This document shows, in pieces, positions 1 to 13,100 of a stretch of 64,000 nucleotides of DNA. The translations under genes and the position numbers were made by a program. Source of the stretch: Burkholderia sp. Ax-1719 (GTDB lineage: Bacteria; Pseudomonadota; Gammaproteobacteria; Burkholderiales; Burkholderiaceae); contig NZ_VWWJ01000019.1 of assembly GCF_011753055.1 (NCBI RefSeq), positions 1 to 64,000 on the forward strand, read 5' to 3'. Below the pieces are notes generated by a model that saw only the letters and a list, made by a program, of their open reading frames with translations, was not told the origin of the DNA and ran no database searches. Positions within the stretch are counted from its first letter, which is position 1, and the number at the start of each line of letters is the position of its first letter.

Positions 1-4
1 GTCA

Positions 5-121
5 TGCCTGATGACCATAGCGAGCTGGTCCCACCCCTTCCCATCCCGAACAGGACCGTGAAACAGCTCCACGCCGATGATAGTGCGGATTGCCCGTGTG
101 AAAGTAGGTAATCGTCAGGCT
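5..121 (+). rRNA. rrf: 5S ribosomal RNA
   Basis: The sequence has the conserved bacterial 5S pattern: a 5' TGCCTGATGACC arm, a GGTCCCACCCC segment, the CCGAACAGGACCGTGAAAC core and a 3' end that pairs with the 5' arm (GTCAGGC). It is the last gene of an rRNA operon whose 16S and 23S genes lie upstream of the window. The exact termini are set from pairing of the ends and could be off by one or two bases. Confidence 0.95.
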
Positions 122-131
122 CCTTATTGCG

Positions 132-163
132 AAACCCCGGCCCTAAAAAGCCGGGGTTTTTGC
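132..163 (+). terminator. rRNA operon terminator
   Basis: A GC-rich inverted repeat (AAACCCCGGC / GCCGGGGTTT) with a short loop is followed by a run of T. It directly follows the 5S gene, so it should end the rRNA transcript and separate it from the tRNA-tuf unit. Confidence 0.9.
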
Positions 164-217
164 TTTTTCGCTCTCCCTATAAGTGAGAGCGTTGTGATTC
201 GGCGCCGAACAAAAAGC

Positions 218-246
218 TTGACACGGTTCGGAACTTGCATCACAAT
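218..246 (+). promoter_or_regulatory. sigma-70 promoter for the tRNA-Tyr-Gly-Thr-tuf unit
   Basis: A perfect TTGACA -35 box (218-223) is followed after exactly 17 bases by CACAAT (241-246), which matches TATAAT at four of six positions. It sits just downstream of the rRNA terminator and about 15 bases before the first tRNA, so it probably drives the tRNA cluster and tuf. Confidence 0.75.
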
Positions 247-260
247 CATCAGTTCTCTAC

Positions 261-346
261 GGAGGGGTGCCCGAGTGGCTAAAGGGGGCAGACTGTAAAT
301 CTGTTGGCTTACGCCTACGTTGGTTCGAATCCAACCTCCTCCACCA
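261..346 (+). tRNA. tRNA-Tyr (GTA)
   Basis: An 86-base class II tRNA. The acceptor arm GGAGGGG pairs with CTCCTCC, the discriminator is A, the CCA end is encoded (344-346), the anticodon GTA is at 295-297, and there is a long variable arm as expected for bacterial tRNA-Tyr. It is the first of three tRNAs before tuf, the same order (Tyr, Gly, Thr, tuf) as in Escherichia coli. Confidence 0.96.
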
Positions 347-398
347 GAATTCAGCTGTAGCAGTAAGTGTAGGGAATCGGCGGTAGTCGAAAAACTTC

Positions 399-472
399 GC
401 GGGTGTAGCTCAATGGTAGAGCAGAAGCCTTCCAAGCTTACGACGAGGGTTCGATTCCCTTCACCCGCTCCA
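399..472 (+). tRNA. tRNA-Gly (TCC)
   Basis: Acceptor GCGGGTG pairs with CACCCGC, discriminator T, encoded CCA at 470-472, and the anticodon loop CTTCCAA gives anticodon TCC. The T loop GGTTCGATTCC is canonical. Confidence 0.95.
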
Positions 473-517
473 GCTACAAGAAAGACGCAGTTGCAGTAAG
501 CAAGTGCAGCAGTAAAT

Positions 518-592
<75 letters not shown>

Positions 593-699
593 GCCGGTTT
601 AGCAGGCCTCCAGAGGCCTCGCATCAAGCAGGTAGTGCAACATAGTGATTGTTTGCGCGCCCCGCGCAACGTACGGAAAAATCCTCTTAGGAGTCGAAA

Positions 700-1890
700 A
701 TGGCCAAGGGTAAGTTTGAGCGGACCAAGCCGCACGTGAACGTGGGCACGATCGGTCACGTTGACCACGGCAAGACCACGCTGACGGCAGCAATCACGAC
801 GGTTCTGACGCAGAAGTTCGGCGGCGAAGCTAAGGCATACGACCAGATCGATGCAGCGCCGGAAGAAAAGGCACGTGGTATTACCATCAACACCGCACAC
901 GTCGAGTACGAAACGGCTAACCGCCACTACGCACACGTCGACTGCCCGGGCCACGCTGACTATGTGAAGAACATGATCACGGGCGCGGCACAGATGGACG
1001 GCGCGATCCTGGTTTGCTCGGCTGCTGACGGCCCGATGCCGCAAACGCGTGAGCACATCCTGCTGGCGCGTCAGGTTGGCGTTCCGTACATCATCGTCTT
1101 CCTGAACAAGTGCGACATGGTCGACGACGCTGAGCTGCTCGAGCTCGTCGAAATGGAAGTGCGCGAACTTCTCTCGAAGTACGACTTCCCGGGCGACGAC
1201 ACCCCGATCGTCAAGGGTTCGGCAAAGCTGGCGCTGGAAGGCGACAAGGGCGAACTCGGCGAAGTGGCGATCATGAACCTGGCCGACGCACTCGACACGT
1301 ACATCCCGACGCCGGAGCGCGCAGTTGACGGCGCCTTCCTGATGCCGGTTGAAGACGTGTTCTCGATCTCGGGTCGCGGCACGGTGGTGACGGGTCGTGT
1401 TGAGCGCGGCATCGTCAAGGTCGGCGAAGAAATCGAAATCGTCGGTATCAAGCCGACGGTGAAGACGACCTGCACGGGCGTGGAAATGTTCCGCAAGCTG
1501 CTCGACCAGGGTCAGGCAGGCGACAACGTTGGTATCCTGCTGCGCGGCACGAAGCGTGAAGACGTCGAGCGTGGCCAGGTTCTGGCCAAGCCGGGTTCGA
1601 TCCAGCCGCACACGCACTTCACGGCTGAAGTGTACGTGCTGAGCAAGGACGAAGGCGGCCGTCACACGCCGTTCTTCAACAACTACCGTCCGCAGTTCTA
1701 CTTCCGTACGACGGACGTGACGGGCTCGATCGAGCTGCCGAAGGACAAGGAAATGGTCATGCCGGGCGACAACGTGTCGATCACGGTGAAGCTGATCGCT
1801 CCGATCGCGATGGAAGAAGGTCTGCGCTTCGCAATCCGCGAAGGTGGCCGTACCGTCGGCGCTGGTGTGGTTGCAAAGATCATCGAGTAA
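700..1890 (+). CDS. tuf: elongation factor Tu, copy 1
   Basis: EF-Tu, the GTPase that delivers aminoacyl-tRNA to the ribosomal A site. It has 396 residues, normal length. The P-loop GHVDHGKT is at residues 19-26; DCPGH and the NKCD guanine-specificity motif follow, then the two beta-barrel domains. ATG start with an AGGAG ribosome site about 10 bases upstream. It is co-transcribed with the three upstream tRNAs and followed by tRNA-Trp. The protein is identical to the second copy at 23099-24289. The DNA differs from that copy only in codons 2-15 and 389-392, which indicates recent gene conversion. Confidence 0.99.
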   Translation: MAKGKFERTKPHVNVGTIGHVDHGKTTLTAAITTVLTQKFGGEAKAYDQIDAAPEEKARGITINTAHVEYETANRHYAHVDCPGHADYVKNMITGAAQMDGAILVCSAADGPMPQTREHILLARQVGVPYIIVFLNKCDMVDDAELLELVEMEVRELLSKYDFPGDDTPIVKGSAKLALEGDKGELGEVAIMNLADALDTYIPTPERAVDGAFLMPVEDVFSISGRGTVVTGRVERGIVKVGEEIEIVGIKPTVKTTCTGVEMFRKLLDQGQAGDNVGILLRGTKREDVERGQVLAKPGSIQPHTHFTAEVYVLSKDEGGRHTPFFNNYRPQFYFRTTDVTGSIELPKDKEMVMPGDNVSITVKLIAPIAMEEGLRFAIREGGRTVGAGVVAKIIE

Positions 1891-1927
1891 GTTTTTTGCC
1901 AGTCTCGGTGATCGACTAAGTGGTTTC

Positions 1928-1949
1928 GGGGTGGTGGTGCCATCACCCC
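1928..1949 (+). other. hairpin between tuf and tRNA-Trp
   Basis: A 9-bp stem (GGGGTGGTG / CATCACCCC, one G-T pair) with a 4-base loop lies 10 bases before tRNA-Trp. There is no T run after it, so it is more likely an RNA stability or tRNA-processing structure than a terminator. Confidence 0.5.
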
Positions 1950-1959
1950 AAAATGGTTT

Positions 1960-2035
1960 AGGGGTATAGCTCAACTGGCAGAGCGTCGGTCTCCAAAACC
2001 GAAGGTTGGGGGTTCGATTCCCTCTGCCCCTGCCA
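1960..2035 (+). tRNA. tRNA-Trp (CCA)
   Basis: Acceptor AGGGGTA pairs with TGCCCCT, discriminator G, encoded CCA end at 2033-2035, anticodon CCA at 1993-1995. It lies between tuf and secE, a common place for trnW in proteobacteria. A small CGCGCC/GGCGCG hairpin (2042-2056) follows just before secE. Confidence 0.96.
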
Positions 2036-2073
2036 ACTTCCCGCGCCTTTGGCGCGTTGTTCTTTAAGGTGTT

Positions 2074-2454
2074 ATGGCGAATCCTTCCGTCGAGACTGTT
2101 AATACTTCCAGCGACAAGCTGATGCTTGTGGTGGGGGTGTTGTTGGTTGTGGCCGGGTTCGTAGGGTTCTACTGGCTCGGTAGCCAGGAGTGGTATGTCC
2201 GCGGTGCAGCGCTTGTAGTTGGCGTCGTCGCGGGGGTGGTAGTCGGTCTTCTTTCGGCGCCCGGCAAGAGCTTCATCGCGTTTGCCAAAGACTCGTACAA
2301 GGAAGTTCGCAAGGTCGTCTGGCCGACTCGCAAAGAGGCTACGCAAACGACGCTGGTGGTCTTCGGTTTTGTGCTGGTAATGGCCATCATTCTCTGGGTT
2401 TGCGATAAATCCATCGAATGGGTGATTTTCTCGGCGATTCTGGGTTGGAAATGA
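2074..2454 (+). CDS. secE: protein translocase subunit SecE
   Basis: Small inner-membrane subunit of the SecYEG channel. It has 126 residues with three predicted membrane segments (about residues 15-35, 40-60 and 95-118), as in the E. coli protein. The conserved cytoplasmic amphipathic stretch ends in KVVWPTRKE at about residues 85-93. It is one base upstream of nusG, so the two are co-transcribed and probably translationally coupled. Confidence 0.97.
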   Translation: MANPSVETVNTSSDKLMLVVGVLLVVAGFVGFYWLGSQEWYVRGAALVVGVVAGVVVGLLSAPGKSFIAFAKDSYKEVRKVVWPTRKEATQTTLVVFGFVLVMAIILWVCDKSIEWVIFSAILGWK

Positions 2455-2455
2455 T

Positions 2456-3013
2456 ATGAGCGATACACCGGCATCCCCGAGCGGAAAACGTTGGTATGTG
2501 GTGCACGCCTACTCCGGCATGGAGAAGAGCGTGCAACGTGCGCTTCAAGAGCGCATCGATCGTGCCGGCATGCAAGACAAGTTTGGCCAGATCCTCGTTC
2601 CGACTGAAGAAGTCGTTGAGGTGAAGGGCGGTCACAAGTCAGTGACCGAACGTCGTTTCTTCCCGGGCTATGTCCTGGTTGAAATGGAAATGACGGATGA
2701 AACGTGGCACCTCGTGAAGAACACGGCCAAGGTGACCGGTTTCGTCGGCGGGGCACGCAATCGCCCGAGCCCGATTTCGCCGCGCGAAGTCGAAAAGATC
2801 ATGTCGCAGATGCAGGAAGGCGTTGAGAAGCCGCGCCCCAAGACCCTGTTCGAAGTCGGCGAGATGGTTCGTGTGAAGGAAGGTCCGTTCACGGACTTCA
2901 ACGGCAGCGTCGAAGAAGTCAACTACGAAAAATCGCGTGTCCGGGTCTCAGTCACCATTTTCGGTCGCGCCACACCGGTCGAACTCGAATTCGGCCAGGT
3001 CGAAAAGCTGTAA
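2456..3013 (+). CDS. nusG: transcription termination/antitermination factor NusG
   Basis: NusG binds RNA polymerase, prevents pausing, and links it to Rho or to ribosomal S10. It has 185 residues: an NGN domain opening with KRWYVVHAYSGMEKSVQRAL and containing FFPGYVLVEM, a flexible linker, and a C-terminal KOW domain (VRVKEGPFTDFNGSVEEV). The start lies one base after the secE stop. A strong intrinsic terminator follows, so secE-nusG forms its own unit. Confidence 0.98.
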   Translation: MSDTPASPSGKRWYVVHAYSGMEKSVQRALQERIDRAGMQDKFGQILVPTEEVVEVKGGHKSVTERRFFPGYVLVEMEMTDETWHLVKNTAKVTGFVGGARNRPSPISPREVEKIMSQMQEGVEKPRPKTLFEVGEMVRVKEGPFTDFNGSVEEVNYEKSRVRVSVTIFGRATPVELEFGQVEKL

Positions 3014-3024
3014 ATCGAATACTA

Positions 3025-3055
3025 CGGATCGCACCTTCGGGTGCGGTCCGTTTTT
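3025..3055 (+). terminator. terminator after nusG
   Basis: An 11-bp stem (CGGATCGCACC / GGTGCGGTCCG) closed by a TTCG tetraloop is followed by TTTTT at 3051-3055. This is a textbook intrinsic terminator between nusG and rplK. Confidence 0.93.
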
Positions 3056-3194
3056 CCGCGCTTACGGTCCGCGTAATGGCCGTAGAGGAGCGTCAGTAGC
3101 TCGATCGGCTGTAAAAATGTTGGTACAGCGAAGATTCTGCGAACGCGCGCTACCACTCACCTGAACGCTCACGCGTTCCATTGAGGTTTTCAAC

Positions 3195-3626
3195 ATGGCA
3201 AAGAAAATCATCGGCTTTATCAAGCTGCAGATTCCTGCAGGTAAAGCCAACCCGTCGCCGCCGGTCGGTCCGGCACTGGGCCAGCGCGGCCTGAACATCA
3301 TGGAGTTCTGCAAGGCGTTCAACGCGCAGACCCAGGCACTGGAACCGGGTCTGCCGATTCCGGTCGTCATCACCGCGTTCGCTGACAAGAGCTTCACGTT
3401 CGTCCTGAAGACGCCGCCGGCTACGGTTCTGATCAAGAAGGCAGCGAAGGTCGACAAGGGCTCGGCAAAGCCGCACACGGACAAGGTCGCTACGATCACC
3501 CGCGCGCAAGCTGAAGAAATCGCCAAGACCAAGATGCCGGACCTCACGGCAGCCGATATGGATGCAGCGGTCCGCACGATCGCTGGTAGCGCCCGCTCGA
3601 TGGGCATCGTCGTGGAGGGCGTGTAA
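3195..3626 (+). CDS. rplK: 50S ribosomal protein L11
   Basis: L11 binds the GTPase-associated region of 23S rRNA and is needed for stringent-response sensing. It has 143 residues, usual length. The conserved Pro-rich N-terminal domain (IPAGKANPSPPVGPALGQRG) is followed by an RNA-binding C-terminal domain ending AGSARSMGIVVEG. The next gene rplA starts directly after the stop codon. Confidence 0.98.
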   Translation: MAKKIIGFIKLQIPAGKANPSPPVGPALGQRGLNIMEFCKAFNAQTQALEPGLPIPVVITAFADKSFTFVLKTPPATVLIKKAAKVDKGSAKPHTDKVATITRAQAEEIAKTKMPDLTAADMDAAVRTIAGSARSMGIVVEGV

Positions 3627-4322
3627 ATGGCTAAGGTTTCGAAGCGTCAAAAGGCACTGGCTGCCAAGATTGACCGTCAGAAGCAATACCCGATCGCTGA
3701 CGCTCTGTCGCTCGTGAAGGAATGCGCTACGGCGAAGTTCAACGAGTCGATCGACGTCGCAGTCCAGCTCGGCATCGACGCGAAGAAGTCGGACCAGGTC
3801 GTTCGTGGTTCGGTCGTTCTGCCGGCAGGTACGGGCAAGTCGGTTCGCGTTGCTGTGTTCGCGCAAGGCGAAAAGGCTGAACAAGCTAAGGCAGCTGGCG
3901 CAGAAATCGTCGGTATGGAAGACCTGGCTGAACAGATCAAGGCCGGCAACATGGACTTCGACATCGTGATCGCTTCGCCGGACACGATGCGCGTCGTCGG
4001 TACGCTCGGTCAGATCCTTGGCCCGCGCGGCCTGATGCCGAACCCGAAGGTCGGTACGGTTACGCCGGACGTCGCCACCGCGGTCAAGAACGCGAAGGCT
4101 GGTCAGGTGCAATTCCGTGTCGACAAGGCCGGTATCATCCACGCCACCATCGGCCGTGCATCGTTCGAAGCGACCGCGCTGCGCAGCAACCTGGACGCGC
4201 TCCTCGAAGCGCTGACCAAGGCCAAGCCGGCAACGAGCAAGGGTGTGTACCTGCGCAAGATCGCTGTGTCGAGCACGATGGGCGTTGGCGTTCGCGTCGA
4301 CCAATCTTCGCTGTCGGCTTAA
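3627..4322 (+). CDS. rplA: 50S ribosomal protein L1
   Basis: L1 forms the mobile stalk at the ribosomal E site and, in other proteobacteria, represses its own rplK-rplA mRNA. It has 231 residues with the family signature around GPRGLMPNPKVGTVT and the C-terminal SSTMGVGVRVD. Its ATG abuts the rplK stop, implying translational coupling. Confidence 0.98.
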   Translation: MAKVSKRQKALAAKIDRQKQYPIADALSLVKECATAKFNESIDVAVQLGIDAKKSDQVVRGSVVLPAGTGKSVRVAVFAQGEKAEQAKAAGAEIVGMEDLAEQIKAGNMDFDIVIASPDTMRVVGTLGQILGPRGLMPNPKVGTVTPDVATAVKNAKAGQVQFRVDKAGIIHATIGRASFEATALRSNLDALLEALTKAKPATSKGVYLRKIAVSSTMGVGVRVDQSSLSA

Positions 4323-4639
4323 GCGCAAACAGTTTTGCCGCGTTGAAGCCCGAAAGGGCAGCAGCGCGGATTTAAGGGCTTTGGGCGGTTGGGCGGTGGC
4401 AAGTACCGCATCGCGCAACCGGTTGTCAAAGACCGTTGGCGGGAGTGCAGAAGTTGGGCGCTTCCTTAATGCAAAGCCAACGCAGATGGCGAACCCGAAA
4501 AAGTTTTGAAGTGTTGATGTGAGCAAAGCAGGCGGAAACGTCTGACGATGCAAACTGATTTACTCCGGACTGGTCGGTCGCCGTTGTTGAATGCGGCATC
4601 TGGCGCAATCGCGTTAGATGTCGAATCTGGAGGTTAACC
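4323..4639 (+). promoter_or_regulatory. rplJ leader region
   Basis: A 317-base gene-free stretch before rplJ. In E. coli the corresponding leader binds the L10-L12 complex and controls rplJ-rplL translation. Here I can see a GCCC-GAAA-GGGC hairpin at about 4347-4358 and other short inverted repeats, but I could not fold the whole leader or prove an L10 site. No convincing sigma-70 promoter pair was found. The regulatory role is inferred from position. Confidence 0.5.
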
Positions 4640-5143
4640 GTGCCACTGAACAAAGAAGGTAAGCAGGCCGTCGTCGCTGAAGTCGCCGCGCAAGTCGCGA
4701 AGGCTCAGACCGTCGTGTTGGCCGAGTATCGTGGAATCGCGGTTGGCGATCTGACCAAGCTGCGCGCGAAAGCGCGTGAGCAACAGGTGTACCTGCGCGT
4801 GTTGAAGAACACGCTGGCGCGTCGCGCTGTTGAAGGTACCCCGTTTGCTCCGCTGGCAGAGCAGATGACTGGCCCCCTGATCTACGGCATCTCGGAAGAT
4901 GCAATTGCTGCAGCGAAGGTCGTTAACGACTTCGCAAAGAGCAATGACAAGTTGGTCATCAAGGCTGGTTCCTACGAAGGCAAGGTGATGGACGTGGCAG
5001 GCGTGCAAGCGCTGGCCAACATCCCGAGCCGCGAAGAACTGCTCTCGAAGCTGCTGTTCGTTATGCAAGCTCCTGTCTCCGGCTTTGCGCGTGCTCTCGC
5101 CGCGCTGGCAGAGAAGAAGCAAGCAGAAGAAACCGCTGCCTGA
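4640..5143 (+). CDS. rplJ: 50S ribosomal protein L10
   Basis: L10 is the base of the L7/L12 stalk. It has 167 residues, with the N-terminal rRNA-binding part (QTVVLAEYRGIAVGDLTKLR) and a C-terminal helix for L12 dimers. It starts with GTG at 4640, preceded by GGAGG at 4629-4633; the N-terminus MPLNKEGKQ fits the family. It is followed after 78 bases by rplL. Confidence 0.97.
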   Translation: MPLNKEGKQAVVAEVAAQVAKAQTVVLAEYRGIAVGDLTKLRAKAREQQVYLRVLKNTLARRAVEGTPFAPLAEQMTGPLIYGISEDAIAAAKVVNDFAKSNDKLVIKAGSYEGKVMDVAGVQALANIPSREELLSKLLFVMQAPVSGFARALAALAEKKQAEETAA

Positions 5144-5221
5144 TTTCAGGCAGCGAACGAACAAGCAAGAGCGAGCGAAGATCGCTAGCTGTTTCCGAAT
5201 TCAAATCTGGAGTAATTTCAA

Positions 5222-5596
5222 ATGGCAATCGCAAAAGAAGACATCCTCGAAGCCGTTGGCTCGATGTCGGTTCTCGAACTGAACGAACTGGTCAAGGCAT
5301 TCGAAGAAAAGTTTGGCGTGTCGGCAGCTGCTGTGGCAGTCGCAGGCCCGGCAGGCGGCGGCGCAGCTGCTGCTGCTGAAGAGCAGACCGAATTCACGGT
5401 CAACCTGCTCGAAGCAGGCGCAAACAAGGTTTCGGTCATTAAGGCTGTTCGCGAACTGACGGGTCTCGGCCTGAAGGAAGCGAAGGACCTGGTTGACGGT
5501 GCGCCGAAGCCTGTTAAGGAAGCTGTGCCCAAGGCTGCTGCTGAAGAAGCCAAGAAGAAGCTGGAAGAAGCCGGCGCGAAGGCTGAAATCAAGTAA
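5222..5596 (+). CDS. rplL: 50S ribosomal protein L7/L12
   Basis: The acidic stalk protein that recruits translational GTPases. It has 124 residues: an N-terminal dimerisation domain, an Ala/Gly hinge (about residues 38-52, AGPAGGGAAAAAEE) and a C-terminal factor-binding domain with KVSVIKAVRELTGLGLKEAK. It ends 18 bases before an intrinsic terminator that separates it from rpoB. Confidence 0.98.
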   Translation: MAIAKEDILEAVGSMSVLELNELVKAFEEKFGVSAAAVAVAGPAGGGAAAAAEEQTEFTVNLLEAGANKVSVIKAVRELTGLGLKEAKDLVDGAPKPVKEAVPKAAAEEAKKKLEEAGAKAEIK

Positions 5597-5614
5597 GTTT
5601 CAGCGCGCTGTGCG

Positions 5615-5647
5615 AAGGCTGGCGGTTTTTACACCGCCGGCCTTTTT
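5615..5647 (+). terminator. attenuator-type terminator between rplL and rpoB
   Basis: A 12-bp stem (AAGGCTGGCGGT / ACCGCCGGCCTT, one G-T pair) with a 6-base loop is followed by a T run. E. coli has a partial terminator at this point that lowers rpoBC relative to rplJL. This one looks strong, so rpoBC needs either read-through or a promoter in the next 336 bases. Confidence 0.88.
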
Positions 5648-5983
5648 GTGCTTTGTGGGTTCTGCGTTTTTAGTGTTCGATTTTTCGGTAGTTTTTCGAG
5701 ATCGGAGGCGGGATGCGGGACCCAGAAGCCAAAGAAAAACGTCTTGTGCAGGGTGGTGGGATTTTGAACGCCGTCTGTGCGCACGACGCTTCTCTTTGTC
5801 TTCTGAAGCGACTGCAGAAGGCAAGTTTGGTCGGGCAGCGGGCAAGTTATGACAAGCCGGTATCCGCTGCCGTCAGCCAGCGGTTGGTAGAGGCCAACCA
5901 CCAAGCTTCCAGGGCTCGCGCAGCCATCGGGTCTCAGTCGGTGAACACTCGGGTCGTCCTACCCGCCGTGATTCGGAGATCGT
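5648..5983 (+). promoter_or_regulatory. rpoB leader region
   Basis: A 336-base stretch between the rplL terminator and rpoB. It contains a GGTTGG/CCAACC hairpin (5882-5899) and a 7-bp inverted repeat GCAGCGG/CCGCTGC (about 5836-5864). I found no clear -35/-10 pair. A possible small reading frame starts at 5713 behind GGAGG but runs into rpoB in another frame. The stretch probably is an RNA leader that sets rpoBC expression, by analogy with E. coli. Confidence 0.4.
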
Positions 5984-10090
<4,107 letters not shown>

Positions 10091-10111
10091 TCGGACTACG
10101 GAGAGAAGGCA

Positions 10112-13100
10112 ATGAAAGCTCTGCTCGATCTATTCAAGCAAGTCCAACAAGAAGAAGTTTTTGACGCGATCAAGATCGGTCTGGCCTCGCCGGACAAGAT
10201 CCGCTCGTGGTCGTTCGGTGAAGTGAAGAAGCCGGAAACGATCAACTACCGTACCTTCAAGCCGGAACGGGATGGCCTGTTCTGCGCGAAGATCTTCGGC
10301 CCGATCAAGGACTACGAGTGCCTGTGCGGCAAGTACAAGCGCCTGAAGCACCGTGGCGTGATCTGCGAGAAGTGCGGCGTTGAAGTCACGCTGGCGAAGG
10401 TGCGTCGCGAACGTATGGGCCACATTGAGCTGGCCTCGCCGGTCGCGCACATCTGGTTCCTGAAGTCGCTGCCGTCGCGTCTGGGCATGGTGCTCGACAT
10501 GACGCTGCGCGACATCGAACGCGTGCTGTACTTCGAAGCCTATGTGGTGATCGAACCGGGCATGACGCCGCTGAAGGCGCGTCAGATCATGACCGAAGAG
10601 GATTACTACAATAAGGTCGAGGAATACGGCGACGAATTCCGTGCCGAAATGGGCGCGGAAGGCGTGCGTGAACTCCTGCGCGCGATCAACATCGACGAGC
10701 AGGTCGAAACGCTGCGCACCGAGCTGAAGAACACCGGCTCGGAAGCGAAGATCAAGAAGTACGCCAAGCGCCTGAAGGTGCTCGAGGCCTTCCAGCGTTC
10801 GGGCATCAAGCCCGAATGGATGGTGCTCGAAGTGCTGCCGGTGCTGCCGCCCGAACTGCGTCCGCTGGTGCCGCTGGACGGTGGCCGCTTCGCGACCTCG
10901 GACCTGAACGACCTGTATCGCCGCGTCATCAACCGTAACAACCGTCTGAAGCGTCTGCTCGAGCTGAAGGCGCCGGAGATCATCGTCCGCAACGAAAAGC
11001 GGATGCTCCAGGAAGCGGTTGACTCGCTGCTCGACAACGGTCGTCGCGGCAAGGCGATGACGGGCGCCAACAAGCGTCCGCTGAAGTCGCTCGCCGACAT
11101 GATCAAGGGTAAGGGCGGTCGTTTCCGTCAGAACCTGCTGGGTAAGCGCGTGGACTACTCGGGCCGTTCGGTCATCGTGGTGGGTCCGACGCTCAAGCTT
11201 CACCAGTGCGGTCTGCCGAAGCTGATGGCGCTTGAACTGTTCAAGCCGTTCATCTTCAACAAGCTGGAAACGATGGGCGTCGCGACGACCATCAAGGCTG
11301 CGAAGAAGGAAGTCGAAAACCAGACGGCGGTGGTGTGGGACATCCTGGAAGAGGTGATCCGCGAACATCCGGTCATGCTCAACCGTGCACCGACGCTTCA
11401 CCGTCTTGGCATTCAGGCTTTCGAGCCGGTGCTGATCGAAGGTAAGGCTATCCAGCTGCACCCGCTCGTTTGCGCGGCGTTCAACGCCGACTTCGACGGT
11501 GACCAGATGGCTGTTCACGTTCCGCTGTCGCTCGAAGCGCAGATGGAAGCGCGTACGCTGATGCTCGCGTCGAACAACGTCCTGTTCCCGGCCAACGGCG
11601 ATCCGTCGATCGTGCCGTCGCAGGATATCGTGCTGGGCCTGTACTACGCCACGCGTGAAGCGATCAACGGCAAGGGCGAAGGCATGACGTTCACGGGCGT
11701 GTCGGAAGTGCTCCGCGCGTACGAGAACAAGGAAGTCGAGCTGGCATCGCGTGTGAACGTGCGTATTACCGAAATGGTCCACAACGAGGACAAGTCGGAA
11801 GGCGCACCGGCATTCGTGCCGAAGATCACGCTGTACGCGACCACGGTCGGCCGTTCGATCCTGTCGGAAATCCTGCCGCCGGGCCTGCCGTTCTCGGTGC
11901 TGAACAAGCCGCTGAAGAAGAAGGAAATCTCGCGTCTGATCAACACCGCGTTCCGCAAGTGCGGTCTGCGTGAGACGGTGATTTTCGCTGACCAGCTGAT
12001 GCAGTCGGGTTTCCGCCTGGCAACGCGCGCCGGTATTTCGATCTGCGTGGACGACATGCTCGTGCCGCCGCAGAAGGAAACCATCGTCGGCGAAGCCGCG
12101 AAGAAGGTGAAGGAATACGACCGTCAGTACATGTCGGGTCTCGTGACGGCGCAGGAACGCTACAACAACGTGGTCGACATCTGGTCGAACACGTCGGAAG
12201 CGGTCGGCAAGGCGATGATGGAGCAGCTCGCCACGGAACCGGTGACGGACCGTGACGGCAAGGAAACGCGTCAGGAATCGTTCAACTCGATCTACATGAT
12301 GGCCGACTCGGGCGCGCGGGGTTCCGCAACCCAGATTCGCCAGCTGGCGGGTATGCGCGGCCTGATGGCGAAGCCGGACGGCTCGATTATCGAAACGCCG
12401 ATTACCGCGAACTTCCGCGAAGGTCTGAACGTGTTGCAGTACTTCATCTCGACCCACGGTGCACGTAAGGGTCTGGCTGATACGGCACTGAAGACCGCGA
12501 ACTCGGGTTACCTGACGCGTCGTCTCGTTGACGTCACGCAGGATCTGGTGGTCGTCGAGGAAGATTGCGGCACGTCGAATGGCGTGGCGATGAAGGCACT
12601 CGTGGAAGGCGGTGAAGTCGTCGAAGCGCTGCGCGACCGTATTCTCGGCCGCGTTGCGGTGGCGGACGTCGTCAATCCTGAAACCCAGGAAACGATCTAC
12701 GCTTCGGGCGACCTGCTCGACGAAGACGCAGTCGAAACGATCGAAAGCCTCGGCATCGACGAAGTGCGCGTGCGCACGCCGCTGACCTGCGAAACGCGTT
12801 ACGGCCTCTGCGCAAGCTGCTATGGCCGCGACCTGGGTCGTGGTTCGCGCGTGAACGTCGGCGAAGCTGTCGGCGTGATCGCAGCACAGTCGATCGGTGA
12901 ACCGGGCACGCAGCTGACGATGCGTACGTTCCACATCGGTGGTGCGGCATCGCGTGCAGCAGTGGCTTCGTCGGTTGAAGCCAAGTCGAACGGTACGGTC
13001 CGCTTCACGGCGACGATGCGTTACGTCACGAATGCGAAGGGCGAGCAGATCGTCATTTCGCGTTCGGGCGAAGCCATCATTGCCGACGATCACGGCCGCG

